Assembly (NCBI GenBank): GCA_938083445.1
Contig: CALKCP010000032.1
Coordinates: forward strand, 1-56,078
Reading direction: 5' to 3'
DNA from: an uncultured Ulvibacter sp.
Lineage (GTDB): Bacteria > Bacteroidota > Bacteroidia > Flavobacteriales > Flavobacteriaceae
Length of the DNA stretch: 56,078 nt
Positions 33,294 to 41,748 of the stretch are shown piece by piece (the stretch's first letter is position 1; each line of letters opens with the position of its first letter). The position numbers and the translations under genes were made by a program. The notes beneath the pieces are model-generated. The model was not told the DNA's origin and searched no databases. It saw only the letters and a list, made by a program, of their open reading frames with translations.

Positions 33294-35552
33294 ATGAGTA
33301 GAGCATATACCCAATATAAATACATAGTGCCTTTTTTGTTGGTCTGCTTTGTATCTGCCCCCTTATTCGCAGCACAAAACAAACCCATAGATACCTTGGC
33401 ACAAATAGAAACCTACCGACAGGATGCGATCAAAGCAATTACGTCGCAGGATTTTGACATCGCCGTAGTTAATCTTAACAACGCCAACAAGCTCGTTTCC
33501 CAGATTAAAAACACCAGCGTGGAAAGCAGGGTGCTACTCGCATCAATCGATTTCAATTATCAAATTCAAAATTATAAGAAAGCATCTTCAGAAAGCAAGA
33601 GAGTAATTTCTCTTTTACAAAAACAAGACAATAAACAGGATTTGGCTAGGGCATATAATACATATGCATTAGTGCTTACAGCATTGGAAGAATTTAACCA
33701 GGCTAGCATATTTTTCAAAAAAGCAGATGCGATGTATACGCTTTTGAATGATGATGAAAATCAATCTAGGGTACTCTTGGGCATAGGAACGCTCGAGCTA
33801 AGGCAAGGAAACCCAAAAAACGCGCTGAATTACTTTGATGCCGCCATTCCTTTATTCCAGTCTTTTAACTTCTCATATGAGGAAGCTTCAGCCCAATTAA
33901 ATAAAGCAGAAGCACTTGTTTCAATAGAAGGAGAGGCTAGTAATCAAGTAAGCCTAGCAAAAAATGCACTTGAAATTGCAAAAAGCATACTCGAATCCAA
34001 CAGCTATTCGGATTTAAGAATAGATAGCTTTAAAACCGCTTCGCTTATTGCTTTTAAAGAGAAAGATTACATAGCCGGAGAACGTGATTTAATGCGGTTC
34101 ACAACACAAAAGGACTCCGTTCAACAAGCCTATATTGCTTCCATTTCCAGAGGACTAGACGTGGAGTTGAGCCTTAATGGGGTGAATGAAGTCAATATTA
34201 CACTGCAAAACGACCTTGACAAAAGCAAAAGGTCAATCAACTTCAGTAAACTAACCAATGGCCTCAGCATTGCATTGATAATTATTCTTTCTCTCTTAAC
34301 TTTATCCCTTTACAAAAACAATAATTTAAGAGCCAAGGCAAATGAATTGCTTCAGGACAAAAACAATGAGCTCATGCTTGCAAAAGAGAAAGCGGAAAAA
34401 GCATCCCTTGCGAAAGCACAATTTCTTTCTACGATTACTCACGAACTTCGGACACCTCTTTACGCGGTTACAGGCCTTACCCACTTGTTAATGGAGGAAA
34501 ACCCAAAAGAGTACCAGAAAGAACATTTAAATTCATTAAAATTTTCGGGAGAATACCTATTGTCCTTAATCAATAACATACTAGATTTAAACAAATTAGA
34601 GGCAAATAAAGTAGAGGTAGAAAAAACAACTTTCAATCTTCAGAAGCGAATGCAGGACGTAATAATTGCCTTAAAAAAATCTGCAGATGATCGTAAAACG
34701 AAAATTCATCTTGAATTTGACGAAAGCATACCAAGTACATTGTCCGGAGATCCATTAAAGTTGTCCCAAGTACTCATAAATTTAATTGGTAATTCTGTTA
34801 AATTCACTCAGAATGGAGACGTATTTATACGGGTCCGAAATATGGACAGAACCAATGATAAAATAGCATTGCACTTTGAAATTGAAGATAACGGTGTTGG
34901 TATTTCGAAGAAAAAGCAAAAAAGCATATTTGAAACTTTTTCTCAGGGATCCCTCCAAATTAATAGAAAATTTGGCGGAACTGGTTTAGGCCTTTCAATT
35001 GTGAAGAATTTACTTGAGCTAATGAACAGTAAAATTCATCTTGAAAGTGAGTTAGGAAAGGGGTCTAAATTTTGGTTTTATATTAGTTTTCAAGTTGCAG
35101 AGGAAAGGAGCGATAAAGCAATCCAACAGAGCATCGAAGCACGTGACATTGATTATAAGTCTCTTGAAAACAAGCATGTACTCGTTGTTGAGGATAATAA
35201 AATCAATCAAATGATTACCAAAAAAATCTTGGAGAAAAACAATATGAGATGTTTGGTTGCAGACAACGGTACAGATGCCATTAAAATGGTTAAAGAAAAT
35301 GTATTTGACATTGTTTTAATGGACATTCACATGCCTGGCATAAGCGGAATTGAAGCAACCCAAGAGATCAGGAAATTTGATGAGCAATTGCCAATTATTG
35401 CCCTTACAGCGGTCACCATAGATGAAAATTTAGATGAATTTTATCGCGCTGGTTTTAATGAAATTATTCCAAAGCCGTTCAAACCCGAATATTTTTTCGA
35501 AAAGATCTCTAGTACCATAGCTAATAAAGTCTCATCTACTAGTTCTAGCTAA
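33294..35552 (+). CDS. Hybrid sensor histidine kinase with TPR sensor and receiver
   Basis: A 752-residue protein. A signal-anchor (about 10-25) leads into an extracytoplasmic region of tetratricopeptide-like helices (about 40-310), then a membrane helix (322-342) and a short coiled coil. The kinase has the phosphorylated His383 (THELRTPL), the N box around LINLIGNSVKF, and G boxes DNGVGIS and GGTGLGLSI. A receiver domain (about 625-745) has phospho-acceptor D677 (VLMDIHMPG) and ends in the PKPF motif. There is no DNA-binding domain or adjacent regulator, so signalling output is probably by phosphotransfer to an unlinked partner. Its 3' end overlaps lpxK by eight bases. Confidence 0.92.
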   Translation: MSRAYTQYKYIVPFLLVCFVSAPLFAAQNKPIDTLAQIETYRQDAIKAITSQDFDIAVVNLNNANKLVSQIKNTSVESRVLLASIDFNYQIQNYKKASSESKRVISLLQKQDNKQDLARAYNTYALVLTALEEFNQASIFFKKADAMYTLLNDDENQSRVLLGIGTLELRQGNPKNALNYFDAAIPLFQSFNFSYEEASAQLNKAEALVSIEGEASNQVSLAKNALEIAKSILESNSYSDLRIDSFKTASLIAFKEKDYIAGERDLMRFTTQKDSVQQAYIASISRGLDVELSLNGVNEVNITLQNDLDKSKRSINFSKLTNGLSIALIIILSLLTLSLYKNNNLRAKANELLQDKNNELMLAKEKAEKASLAKAQFLSTITHELRTPLYAVTGLTHLLMEENPKEYQKEHLNSLKFSGEYLLSLINNILDLNKLEANKVEVEKTTFNLQKRMQDVIIALKKSADDRKTKIHLEFDESIPSTLSGDPLKLSQVLINLIGNSVKFTQNGDVFIRVRNMDRTNDKIALHFEIEDNGVGISKKKQKSIFETFSQGSLQINRKFGGTGLGLSIVKNLLELMNSKIHLESELGKGSKFWFYISFQVAEERSDKAIQQSIEARDIDYKSLENKHVLVVEDNKINQMITKKILEKNNMRCLVADNGTDAIKMVKENVFDIVLMDIHMPGISGIEATQEIRKFDEQLPIIALTAVTIDENLDEFYRAGFNEIIPKPFKPEYFFEKISSTIANKVSSTSSS

Positions 35553-36558
35553 AACGTTTCTTATCAATACTATCAAGTATTGTCTTTCTGAAGAAGCTTC
35601 CCTGTTCCCTTAAAATTATTGTTTTAATTGGCAGGTAGTAAATCGCAAATTTTCCGAGTTTTGGCTGAAGCCTCATATAGTCTTTCTCGGTTGTTAAGAT
35701 GATTTCATTCTTCCTAAGTTTCGCTACTTCAGTGGCCGAAAATTCATGATGATCAGGATACTTTTTATGATTAAAAGTAAATTGTTTTCTTTCTAGGAAA
35801 TCGACCAATGGTTTTGGTCTGGCTATTCCAGTAACTAAGGTAAATTTTTTATCTCTAAGATACTTTAAAGGAAGTTTTTCGGTTGGCCCATGGATTGTTT
35901 CCTCATACCCGATTTTAGAAAAATAAATCTTTTGATGATCTCCTAGTTTTATCTTTAGCTGAATTTTTTGTAGCGTGGCGTATGGAACCTTTTCAGGACA
36001 TTTAGTTATAACGATAATATCTGCGCGTTTAGCACCCACCCTAAACTCCCTCAGATTCCCAGCTGGAACCACCAAATCATGAATATATAAATCGTTAAAT
36101 GGTGTCAATAGTATGTTCGTCGAAGCCCGTACTTTTCTATGCTGAAAGGCATCATCTAGCAAGATTACATCTGCTTTATCCTGAAGTTTTTCAATACCCT
36201 CTTGCCTATTGGCACATACAGCTATAGTTACCTTTGGAAAGTTTTGTTTAAATTGTAATGGCTCATCACCAACCTCTTGCGAAGTACTTCCTACTTGCAC
36301 CTCTCTGAAGCCCTTCGTTCGCCTCTTATACCCCCTACTTAAAACAGCAACCCTGTAGTCCTTAACCAAAAATTCTAAGAGGTATTCGATCATTGGAGAT
36401 TTACCAGTTCCACCTACCGACAGGTTCCCAACACAAACAACAGGCTTGCTGTAACTTTTACTTTTAAACCACCCTTGGTCGTAAAAATAATTTCGCAGGG
36501 CAGCGATGCCTCCGTAAAAAAGAGAAAATGGAATAAGGATTTTCCTAAGTAAATTCAT
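35545..36558 (-). CDS. lpxK: Tetraacyldisaccharide 4'-kinase
   Basis: A 337-residue inner-membrane kinase that phosphorylates the lipid A precursor at the 4' position. It has an N-terminal membrane helix, the P-loop GGTGKSPMIEYL (about 49-60), VLSRGYKRRTKG, the VGDEPL segment, LLDDAFQHRKV, and a C-terminal LTTEKDYMR. Length is normal. Divergent from the Nif3-family gene over 43 bases and convergent with the histidine kinase. Confidence 0.95.
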   Translation of the reverse strand: MNLLRKILIPFSLFYGGIAALRNYFYDQGWFKSKSYSKPVVCVGNLSVGGTGKSPMIEYLLEFLVKDYRVAVLSRGYKRRTKGFREVQVGSTSQEVGDEPLQFKQNFPKVTIAVCANRQEGIEKLQDKADVILLDDAFQHRKVRASTNILLTPFNDLYIHDLVVPAGNLREFRVGAKRADIIVITKCPEKVPYATLQKIQLKIKLGDHQKIYFSKIGYEETIHGPTEKLPLKYLRDKKFTLVTGIARPKPLVDFLERKQFTFNHKKYPDHHEFSATEVAKLRKNEIILTTEKDYMRLQPKLGKFAIYYLPIKTIILREQGSFFRKTILDSIDKKRFS

Positions 36559-36601
36559 TTAACGAAAGTAACTTTTTTATCTTTACCTTAAAATAAAAAC
36601 G

Positions 36602-37696
36602 ATGAAGGTTAAAGACGTCGCATCCATTCTTGAAGAACTTGCCCCCTTATCCTATGCAGAAGACTTTGATAATGTGGGATTACTAATTGGAGACAACAAT
36701 ACAGTAGTAACAGGAGTTCTCGTTACCTTAGACACACTCGAAGGTGTCGTTGATGAAGCCATATCAAACAATTGCAACATGATTGTTAGTTTTCATCCAA
36801 TACTTTTTTCAGGCTTAAAAAAAATAACCGGTGCAAACTACGTGGAACGTGTGGTAGCGAAAGCTATCAAGCACAATATTGCTATTTATGCGATTCATAC
36901 TGCCCTGGACAATTCATGGAATGGTGTAAATGCCATGATTTTTGAGAAACTTCAGTTAAAAAAGAAACAAATTTTAATCCCTCAGAACAAGACCATAAAA
37001 AAAATAATCACCTATGTACCATCGGGGCAGGCCTCGATCGTGCAAAATGCATTATTTAAAGCAGGAGCTGGAGAAATTGGCAATTATACCAATTGTAGTT
37101 TCACCTCTTTAGGGACAGGAAGTTTTAACCCAGGTGAAAGCGCTAATCCTGTAGTGGGGGAAAAAGGAAAACTTCAAGTAGAAGACGAATCAAAAATTTC
37201 CATGACCTACCAAAAGCATTTGGAATCGGCGATAATAGCAGCATTACTTGAAGCGCATCCTTATGAAGAAGTAGCCTACGAAATCACTACTTTAGAAAAC
37301 AAAAACCAGCATATCGGTATGGGAATGATAGGTGAGTTAGAGAAGGAAATGAGTGAAACAACATTTTTGAACTTTCTCAAAACAACAATGAAAACCGAAT
37401 GTGTTCGGCATTCTAATTTAAAGGGTACTTCAATTAAAAAAATTGCAGTTTTAGGTGGTAGTGGCAGCTTCGCTATTGAGGCAGCCAAAGCCGCTGGTGC
37501 TGATGCTTTTGTAACTTCAGATCTTAAGTATCACGATTTCTTTAAAGCCGAAAACACAATTCTCCTCGCAGATATTGGGCATTATGAAAGTGAACAATTC
37601 ACAAAAGACCTTCTACATTCTTATCTTAACAAAAAAATCACTAATTTTGCAGTCGTTTTAGCGCAAACAAACACCAATCCTATTAGCTATTTCTAA
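36602..37696 (+). CDS. Nif3-like dinuclear metal centre protein (YqfO type)
   Basis: A 364-residue protein of the Nif3/YbgI family that forms a hexameric ring with two metals per site. The two Nif3 halves are residues 1-125 (EDFDNVGLLIG, SFHPILFSG, AIHTALDNS) and 240-364 (LGGSGSF, DLKYHDFF, DIGHYESEQ). Residues about 130-230 are the PII-like insert of the long form (YVPSGQ and the HPYEEVAYEI end). Metal ligands are visible; function is not established. It is followed after three bases by the coiled-coil gene, a conserved pair. Confidence 0.9.
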   Translation: MKVKDVASILEELAPLSYAEDFDNVGLLIGDNNTVVTGVLVTLDTLEGVVDEAISNNCNMIVSFHPILFSGLKKITGANYVERVVAKAIKHNIAIYAIHTALDNSWNGVNAMIFEKLQLKKKQILIPQNKTIKKIITYVPSGQASIVQNALFKAGAGEIGNYTNCSFTSLGTGSFNPGESANPVVGEKGKLQVEDESKISMTYQKHLESAIIAALLEAHPYEEVAYEITTLENKNQHIGMGMIGELEKEMSETTFLNFLKTTMKTECVRHSNLKGTSIKKIAVLGGSGSFAIEAAKAAGADAFVTSDLKYHDFFKAENTILLADIGHYESEQFTKDLLHSYLNKKITNFAVVLAQTNTNPISYF

Positions 37697-37699
37697 AAT

Positions 37700-38479
37700 A
37701 TGGCAACAAAGACCGAAATTACAATAGAAGAGAAGTTGAGAGCATTATATGATCTTCAACTAATCGACTCTCGAATTGATGAAATAAGAAACGTAAGAGG
37801 GGAACTTCCTTTAGAAGTTGAAGACCTTGAAGATGAAGTAGCCGGGATGAATACCCGACTCGATAAGTTAAAAACTGACCTCGAAGTTATTGAGGAAGGA
37901 ATTAAATCTAAAAAGAATCTTATCGAAGAAGCAAAGACACTTATAAAAAAATATACGACTCAGCAGGACAATGTTCGGAACAACCGAGAGTATAATTCCT
38001 TAAGTAAGGAAGTTGAATTTCAAGAATTAGAAATTCAATTGGCCGATAAGCATATCAATGAATTTAGAGCTCAAATTGAGCAAAAAAATCAGGTGATTGA
38101 AGAAACTGCAGTACGCGTAACGGCTCGTGAAGATCATTTAAAACACAAACAAGGTGAGTTGAATGAAATTCTTTCAGAAACTGAAAAAGAAGAAATAGCC
38201 TTAATAAAGGAATCTGAAAAATTTGAAAGAAAAATTGAAGATCGTTTAGTAAATGCCTACAAACGAATCCGAAAAAACGTTAAAAACGGCCTAGCAGTAG
38301 TAGCTGTCGAAAGAGGCGCTTCTGGCGGTTCATTCTTTACCATTCCACCACAAGTGCAAATGGAAATAGCTTCACGTAAAAAGATTATCACCGATGAGCA
38401 TAGTGGAAGAATTTTGGTAGATCCAGAATTGGCTGTTGAAGAACGTGAAAAAATGGACGTTATTTTCAACAAAATATAA
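37700..38479 (+). CDS. DUF164/C4-type zinc-ribbon family protein lacking all zinc cysteines
   Basis: A 259-residue cytoplasmic protein. Residues 20-175 are a long coiled coil of two antiparallel helices. The C-terminal domain aligns with the zinc ribbon of the DUF164 family, but the four ligands, normally in a Cys-Gly-Gly-Cys pair and a Cys-Glu-His-Cys pair, are Ser208, Ser211, Asp232 and Ser235 here (GASGGSF and DEHSGRIL). The protein thus contains no visible zinc site although the fold framework (IPPQVQMEI, GRILVDPEL) is kept. It probably binds nucleic acid or protein, but the role is unknown. It is coupled to the Nif3-family gene and followed by a terminator. Confidence 0.85.
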   Translation: MATKTEITIEEKLRALYDLQLIDSRIDEIRNVRGELPLEVEDLEDEVAGMNTRLDKLKTDLEVIEEGIKSKKNLIEEAKTLIKKYTTQQDNVRNNREYNSLSKEVEFQELEIQLADKHINEFRAQIEQKNQVIEETAVRVTAREDHLKHKQGELNEILSETEKEEIALIKESEKFERKIEDRLVNAYKRIRKNVKNGLAVVAVERGASGGSFFTIPPQVQMEIASRKKIITDEHSGRILVDPELAVEEREKMDVIFNKI

Positions 38480-38496
38480 GCATCTAATTACCCTAC

Positions 38497-38529
38497 AAAA
38501 ACCTTCACATAAAGTGAAGGTTTTTTTTT
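38497..38529 (+). terminator. Intrinsic terminator of the nif3 row
   Basis: AAAAACCTTCAC (38497-38508) pairs with GTGAAGGTTTTT (38514-38525) and continues in a nine-base T run. Confidence 0.88.
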
Positions 38530-38584
38530 GTATTTTTCTGAAAGGTTCTCTTTTCTAAATGACCTATAAAAAAACAATGCCCTT

Positions 38585-39265
38585 ATGAAAAAGTTTACAT
38601 TCCTGTTTGCCATCATTGCGATATGTATTCAAACTGCATGTCTGTCTTCCAACGACAAAAACAAAGAAGCTAGATCAATCGCGCAAATAGAGTTAGCTCC
38701 TATTCAAGTACCCATAGAAAACGGCTACGCAAGAGCCTACTTTGCCAGTGGATGTTTTTGGTGTGTTGAAGCTATATACGAGAGCGTAAAAGGAGTTAAA
38801 GAATCGATATCGGGTTACAGTGGAGGTCATACTGAAAACCCAACCTACGAATCTAGCAATACAGGAAGGACTGGGCATGCAGAGGCTGTTGAAATTATAT
38901 ATAACCCCGAGGTTATTAGCTTCGAACAATTGGTAGTTGTATATTTTGGATCTCAAAATATTACACAAGTAAATGGGCAAGGGCCCGATCGTGGATCTCA
39001 ATATCGATCGATTGTTTTTTATCAAAACGCTGCCGAAAAACAAATTATAGACACCATAATCGCCGATTTAAACACCCAACTTGATGGACAAACTGTTGCC
39101 GCAGAAGTACTGCCATTTCAAAAGTTTTGGGAGGGGGAAGCCTACCATCAAAACTATGAAAAAAACCACCCTTACAATAGTTACATTATAGGTGTTTCAC
39201 TTCCCAGACTGCTCAAATTTCAACAAAAATTTCCTGAATTACTAAAAGAAGATGTGGACCATTAA
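38585..39265 (+). CDS. msrA: Peptide-methionine (S)-S-oxide reductase MsrA, exported
   Basis: A 226-residue enzyme that reduces methionine S-sulfoxide in proteins. An N-terminal signal (about 1-20) ending in Cys19 suggests a lipoprotein, though the residue three before Cys is Gln, which is unusual. The active site SGCFWC has Cys57 and Cys60. GYSGGHTENPTYE, SNTGRTGHAEAVE and the final HQNYEKNHP are typical. No MsrB domain is present. Periplasmic location and partner are inferred. The gap to the next, convergent gene is 208 bases. Confidence 0.93.
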   Translation: MKKFTFLFAIIAICIQTACLSSNDKNKEARSIAQIELAPIQVPIENGYARAYFASGCFWCVEAIYESVKGVKESISGYSGGHTENPTYESSNTGRTGHAEAVEIIYNPEVISFEQLVVVYFGSQNITQVNGQGPDRGSQYRSIVFYQNAAEKQIIDTIIADLNTQLDGQTVAAEVLPFQKFWEGEAYHQNYEKNHPYNSYIIGVSLPRLLKFQQKFPELLKEDVDH

Positions 39266-39286
39266 TTTAGGTCTCAAGTCTTAGCG

Positions 39287-39306
39287 AGGCTTCGTAGCCT
39301 TTATTT
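39287..39306 (+). terminator. Weak possible terminator of msrA
   Basis: AGGCT and AGCCT (39287-39300) form a five-pair stem closed by TCGT and followed by TTATTT. The stem is short, so this call is tentative. Confidence 0.3.
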
Positions 39307-39400
39307 CAAAGATGAGTGGATATAAACCCCCATCTAACTTGAACAGGCCTTCCTTATTTTTTGTTACCTCTGGAAAAATATCAAAGGGCGAAGTTTCATG

Positions 39401-39446
39401 TTCTTTCAGTGAAGCGACCTCTCTTCTTTCAGTAAAACGGTCTCTC
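39401..39446. repeat. Imperfect 23-bp tandem repeat, two copies
   Basis: Two directly abutting 23-base units (39401-39423 and 39424-39446) agree at 19 of 23 positions; both begin TTCTTTCAGT. They lie in the otherwise empty gap between msrA and the haloperoxidase-like gene. Short open frames on both strands here have no family match and are not called. Confidence 0.7.
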
Positions 39447-39473
39447 TTCTGGCTTATTTCTTCTAAAACAAAA

Positions 39474-41633
39474 CTAGTTTTTAAGAAGCTTCTCATTGAA
39501 TACTATGCTGTTATTACCATCTTTGAGCATCACGAAATAGATGCCTTGACTTAATTGACTCGTATTTAAAAGGTATTGGTCGTAGGAGTCAAAATCGGCA
39601 GGAAGGGCTATTACTTCTTTGCCTAAAATATCATATACGCGAACGCTGAGTGCCCCCTGAGATTCAAACAATATCGTTGTACTTTCCTCTGCTGGATTTG
39701 GAAATAAGGCACCGGTTTCAGCTAGCTTTTTTGTAAAATACTTCTCTCCAAACGCAAAGGCCTCTTCCCCAATTTTTTTACCAAGTATACGCCCGGGAAT
39801 GTCGTCTATTGGTGGATGTATTCCTCCCCATATTCTACTTAGACTTGTTTGGTTACTGGCATCACGATACGTAGCCCATTGCAATTGAATTGTCGTGGAA
39901 GGGCCTTTTTCAAATTTTAAAAAGCTGTTCGCCGGAGCTTCAAAAACGCCCAAACCTCCTGGGAAAAAAGGATCACCAGTTAGTATTGTAAGTACTTCAG
40001 CAGCCGCTCTAGAAAATGTAGAATGTCCAGACAAAAAACCTGCAAAAGGAGGTGTCACAAAAGAAGGCCTTTGATAAGGAAACCATTCTTCAGCAAAAAT
40101 CCAATCCACACCTGCCACATCATTATTGGGATCAATAATAAAACTTGGGCCTCGCCAACCATATATTTTAACTCTACCCACATTTTCATTAAATGCACCT
40201 GCCAAAGGATCACCAGGCGCTATTAGCTCTATAAATCCTGGCGACAAAGGCAAACCATTTGGGTGATAACTTGGCAAGTCGCTGTTGCTAGATTGCCCTC
40301 TATCGGCCATATATCGTATCGCACTTATAGGTCGTGTATAATCATAATATCCTTTCAATCCCCAGGCGTTAACAGCTGCATCATGCATGGTTCCGCCGAG
40401 TAAAAAATACGATTTAACATCCCACTCCAAATCACTTAACGTTGCACCTTCGCCCTTAAACTTTTTGATCAATTCGGGCTGATCACTTACATAGTTAAGC
40501 AAGGTAAACCAATGTCCAGGTGGTGTCTCACTATCGGGACCGTCGGCCCAGTATTCGGCCATCACTCTATTGTAATCGCCTCTTAAAACCAGTTGCGCTT
40601 CATAGGGTACATTGGTTTTTGGATTGACAGTGTACCCCGGACCGGTATCGCCTCCATTTAGGTAATCGTAAAATATCTTATACTCTTCAAAAGTGCTCGG
40701 AAAACCAGAGGATCCTAAATTTCCATTGCTTGCAGGAGAAATATCAACAAGTACTCCATCGGCAGGATCTAATTGGGCACTCCAAGCAGCCACTAATGAA
40801 AAACCCCATTTGTAAGGATCGTCAATCCCCAGGCCATCTTGAAGATATGGCGGTGGACCAGGGTCATTGTAGACCGTATAGTCTTCACCCGATATAGAAA
40901 AAACTGTCTTATCCTCGTCCTTTAGAGAAAAAGGCGTTACGCTGCCCCACTCCGGACTTAAAAAAGGTGGTTGGCCACCCGGTATCACATTTCCACTTTG
41001 ATCGACATAGTTTTCTACTTTGAGCGGTTGCCAATGATTTGGATATGTCATATCCCCGTTCCCAGCAATATCGGTATTTAAGGGTTCATTAAGCGGCTCA
41101 TAAAATCGATTTTCATAATCCAACGCTTCGTTCGAACCGTCCTGAAGACCAAAGGCAATAATCTGTGCTGCCATATAATTTCCGAGGGCGGCGGCATCGC
41201 CATTTTCATAATTTGTGGTTGTTATTGAAACATCGTACCCCAACGTTTCCATGAGGTTATTCACTGACTCTGAGATTTCAACTTCTCTAGGTGCATTTTT
41301 AAAACGGTGCAGAACAACACGATAAACCCCGTAACTTATGGCCTTGTTTCGTGCTTCAGAAATGCTTTCAGAAGTTGTAAACCCATTAAAAGAACAGCTA
41401 TAGTCTCCAACTGTTTTACCTAAAAAGAACGTATCTGCATAGGGGTCAAAAACGGCCCAAACGTCGTACATCAAGACGGAGGTGTGAAAGAGATTTCGGG
41501 CATGAACGGTAGGCCGCGCAAAATCATTACGAATACCGTTTAGCACTTCTTCGTTCCACTGTCTTGCAACAGACTGTGCTGCAGCCGTGCCAACTAGGAA
41601 ACATAGAAAAACTAAAACAGCATGTTTTTTCAT
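39474..41633 (-). CDS. Secreted vanadium-haloperoxidase-like (PAP2) protein with T9SS signal
   Basis: A 719-residue exported protein. A signal peptide (1-19, ending TAAAQ) precedes a PAP2/vanadium-dependent haloperoxidase domain with the three anion-binding motifs: K-x6-RP in KGYYDYTRP, the PSGH-type motif seen as FLSGHSTFSRA, and SR-x5-H in SRIWGGIHPP. The last 80 residues are a type A T9SS C-terminal domain (LFPNPAEEST, VYDILGKEV, LSQGIYFVML), so the protein is probably secreted or surface bound by the gliding-linked type IX system. Phosphatase or halide activity cannot be decided from the motifs. Confidence 0.88.
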   Translation of the reverse strand: MKKHAVLVFLCFLVGTAAAQSVARQWNEEVLNGIRNDFARPTVHARNLFHTSVLMYDVWAVFDPYADTFFLGKTVGDYSCSFNGFTTSESISEARNKAISYGVYRVVLHRFKNAPREVEISESVNNLMETLGYDVSITTTNYENGDAAALGNYMAAQIIAFGLQDGSNEALDYENRFYEPLNEPLNTDIAGNGDMTYPNHWQPLKVENYVDQSGNVIPGGQPPFLSPEWGSVTPFSLKDEDKTVFSISGEDYTVYNDPGPPPYLQDGLGIDDPYKWGFSLVAAWSAQLDPADGVLVDISPASNGNLGSSGFPSTFEEYKIFYDYLNGGDTGPGYTVNPKTNVPYEAQLVLRGDYNRVMAEYWADGPDSETPPGHWFTLLNYVSDQPELIKKFKGEGATLSDLEWDVKSYFLLGGTMHDAAVNAWGLKGYYDYTRPISAIRYMADRGQSSNSDLPSYHPNGLPLSPGFIELIAPGDPLAGAFNENVGRVKIYGWRGPSFIIDPNNDVAGVDWIFAEEWFPYQRPSFVTPPFAGFLSGHSTFSRAAAEVLTILTGDPFFPGGLGVFEAPANSFLKFEKGPSTTIQLQWATYRDASNQTSLSRIWGGIHPPIDDIPGRILGKKIGEEAFAFGEKYFTKKLAETGALFPNPAEESTTILFESQGALSVRVYDILGKEVIALPADFDSYDQYLLNTSQLSQGIYFVMLKDGNNSIVFNEKLLKN

Positions 41634-41647
41634 TTGTCAATTTTAAA

Positions 41648-41679
41648 CAAAGATACTACGTACAAAGTAATAATAGCAA
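41648..41679 (-). promoter_or_regulatory. Promoter of the haloperoxidase-like gene
   Basis: On the minus strand TTG (41679-41677), a 21-base spacer and TATCTTTG (41655-41648) lie just upstream of the ATG at 41633. Confidence 0.65.
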
Positions 41680-41713
41680 GCTCAATTTTTCCTTTACTTC
41701 AATTATTAATCCT

Positions 41714-41721
41714 TATTTTTG
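41714..41721 (+). promoter_or_regulatory. -7 promoter box of kynU
   Basis: TATTTTTG matches TAnnTTTG and covers the upstream TTG (41719), supporting the ATG at 41749 as the kynU start. Confidence 0.55.
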
Positions 41722-41748
41722 TTAGAAGTTCAAAATGTACAGGTTTAT

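Noticed and set aside
39281-39554. Overlapping frames of 71 and 80 codons on opposite strands
   Set aside because: Neither has a recognisable family or a promoter box. Both are partly explained by the 23-bp tandem repeat and by the end of the haloperoxidase-like gene.
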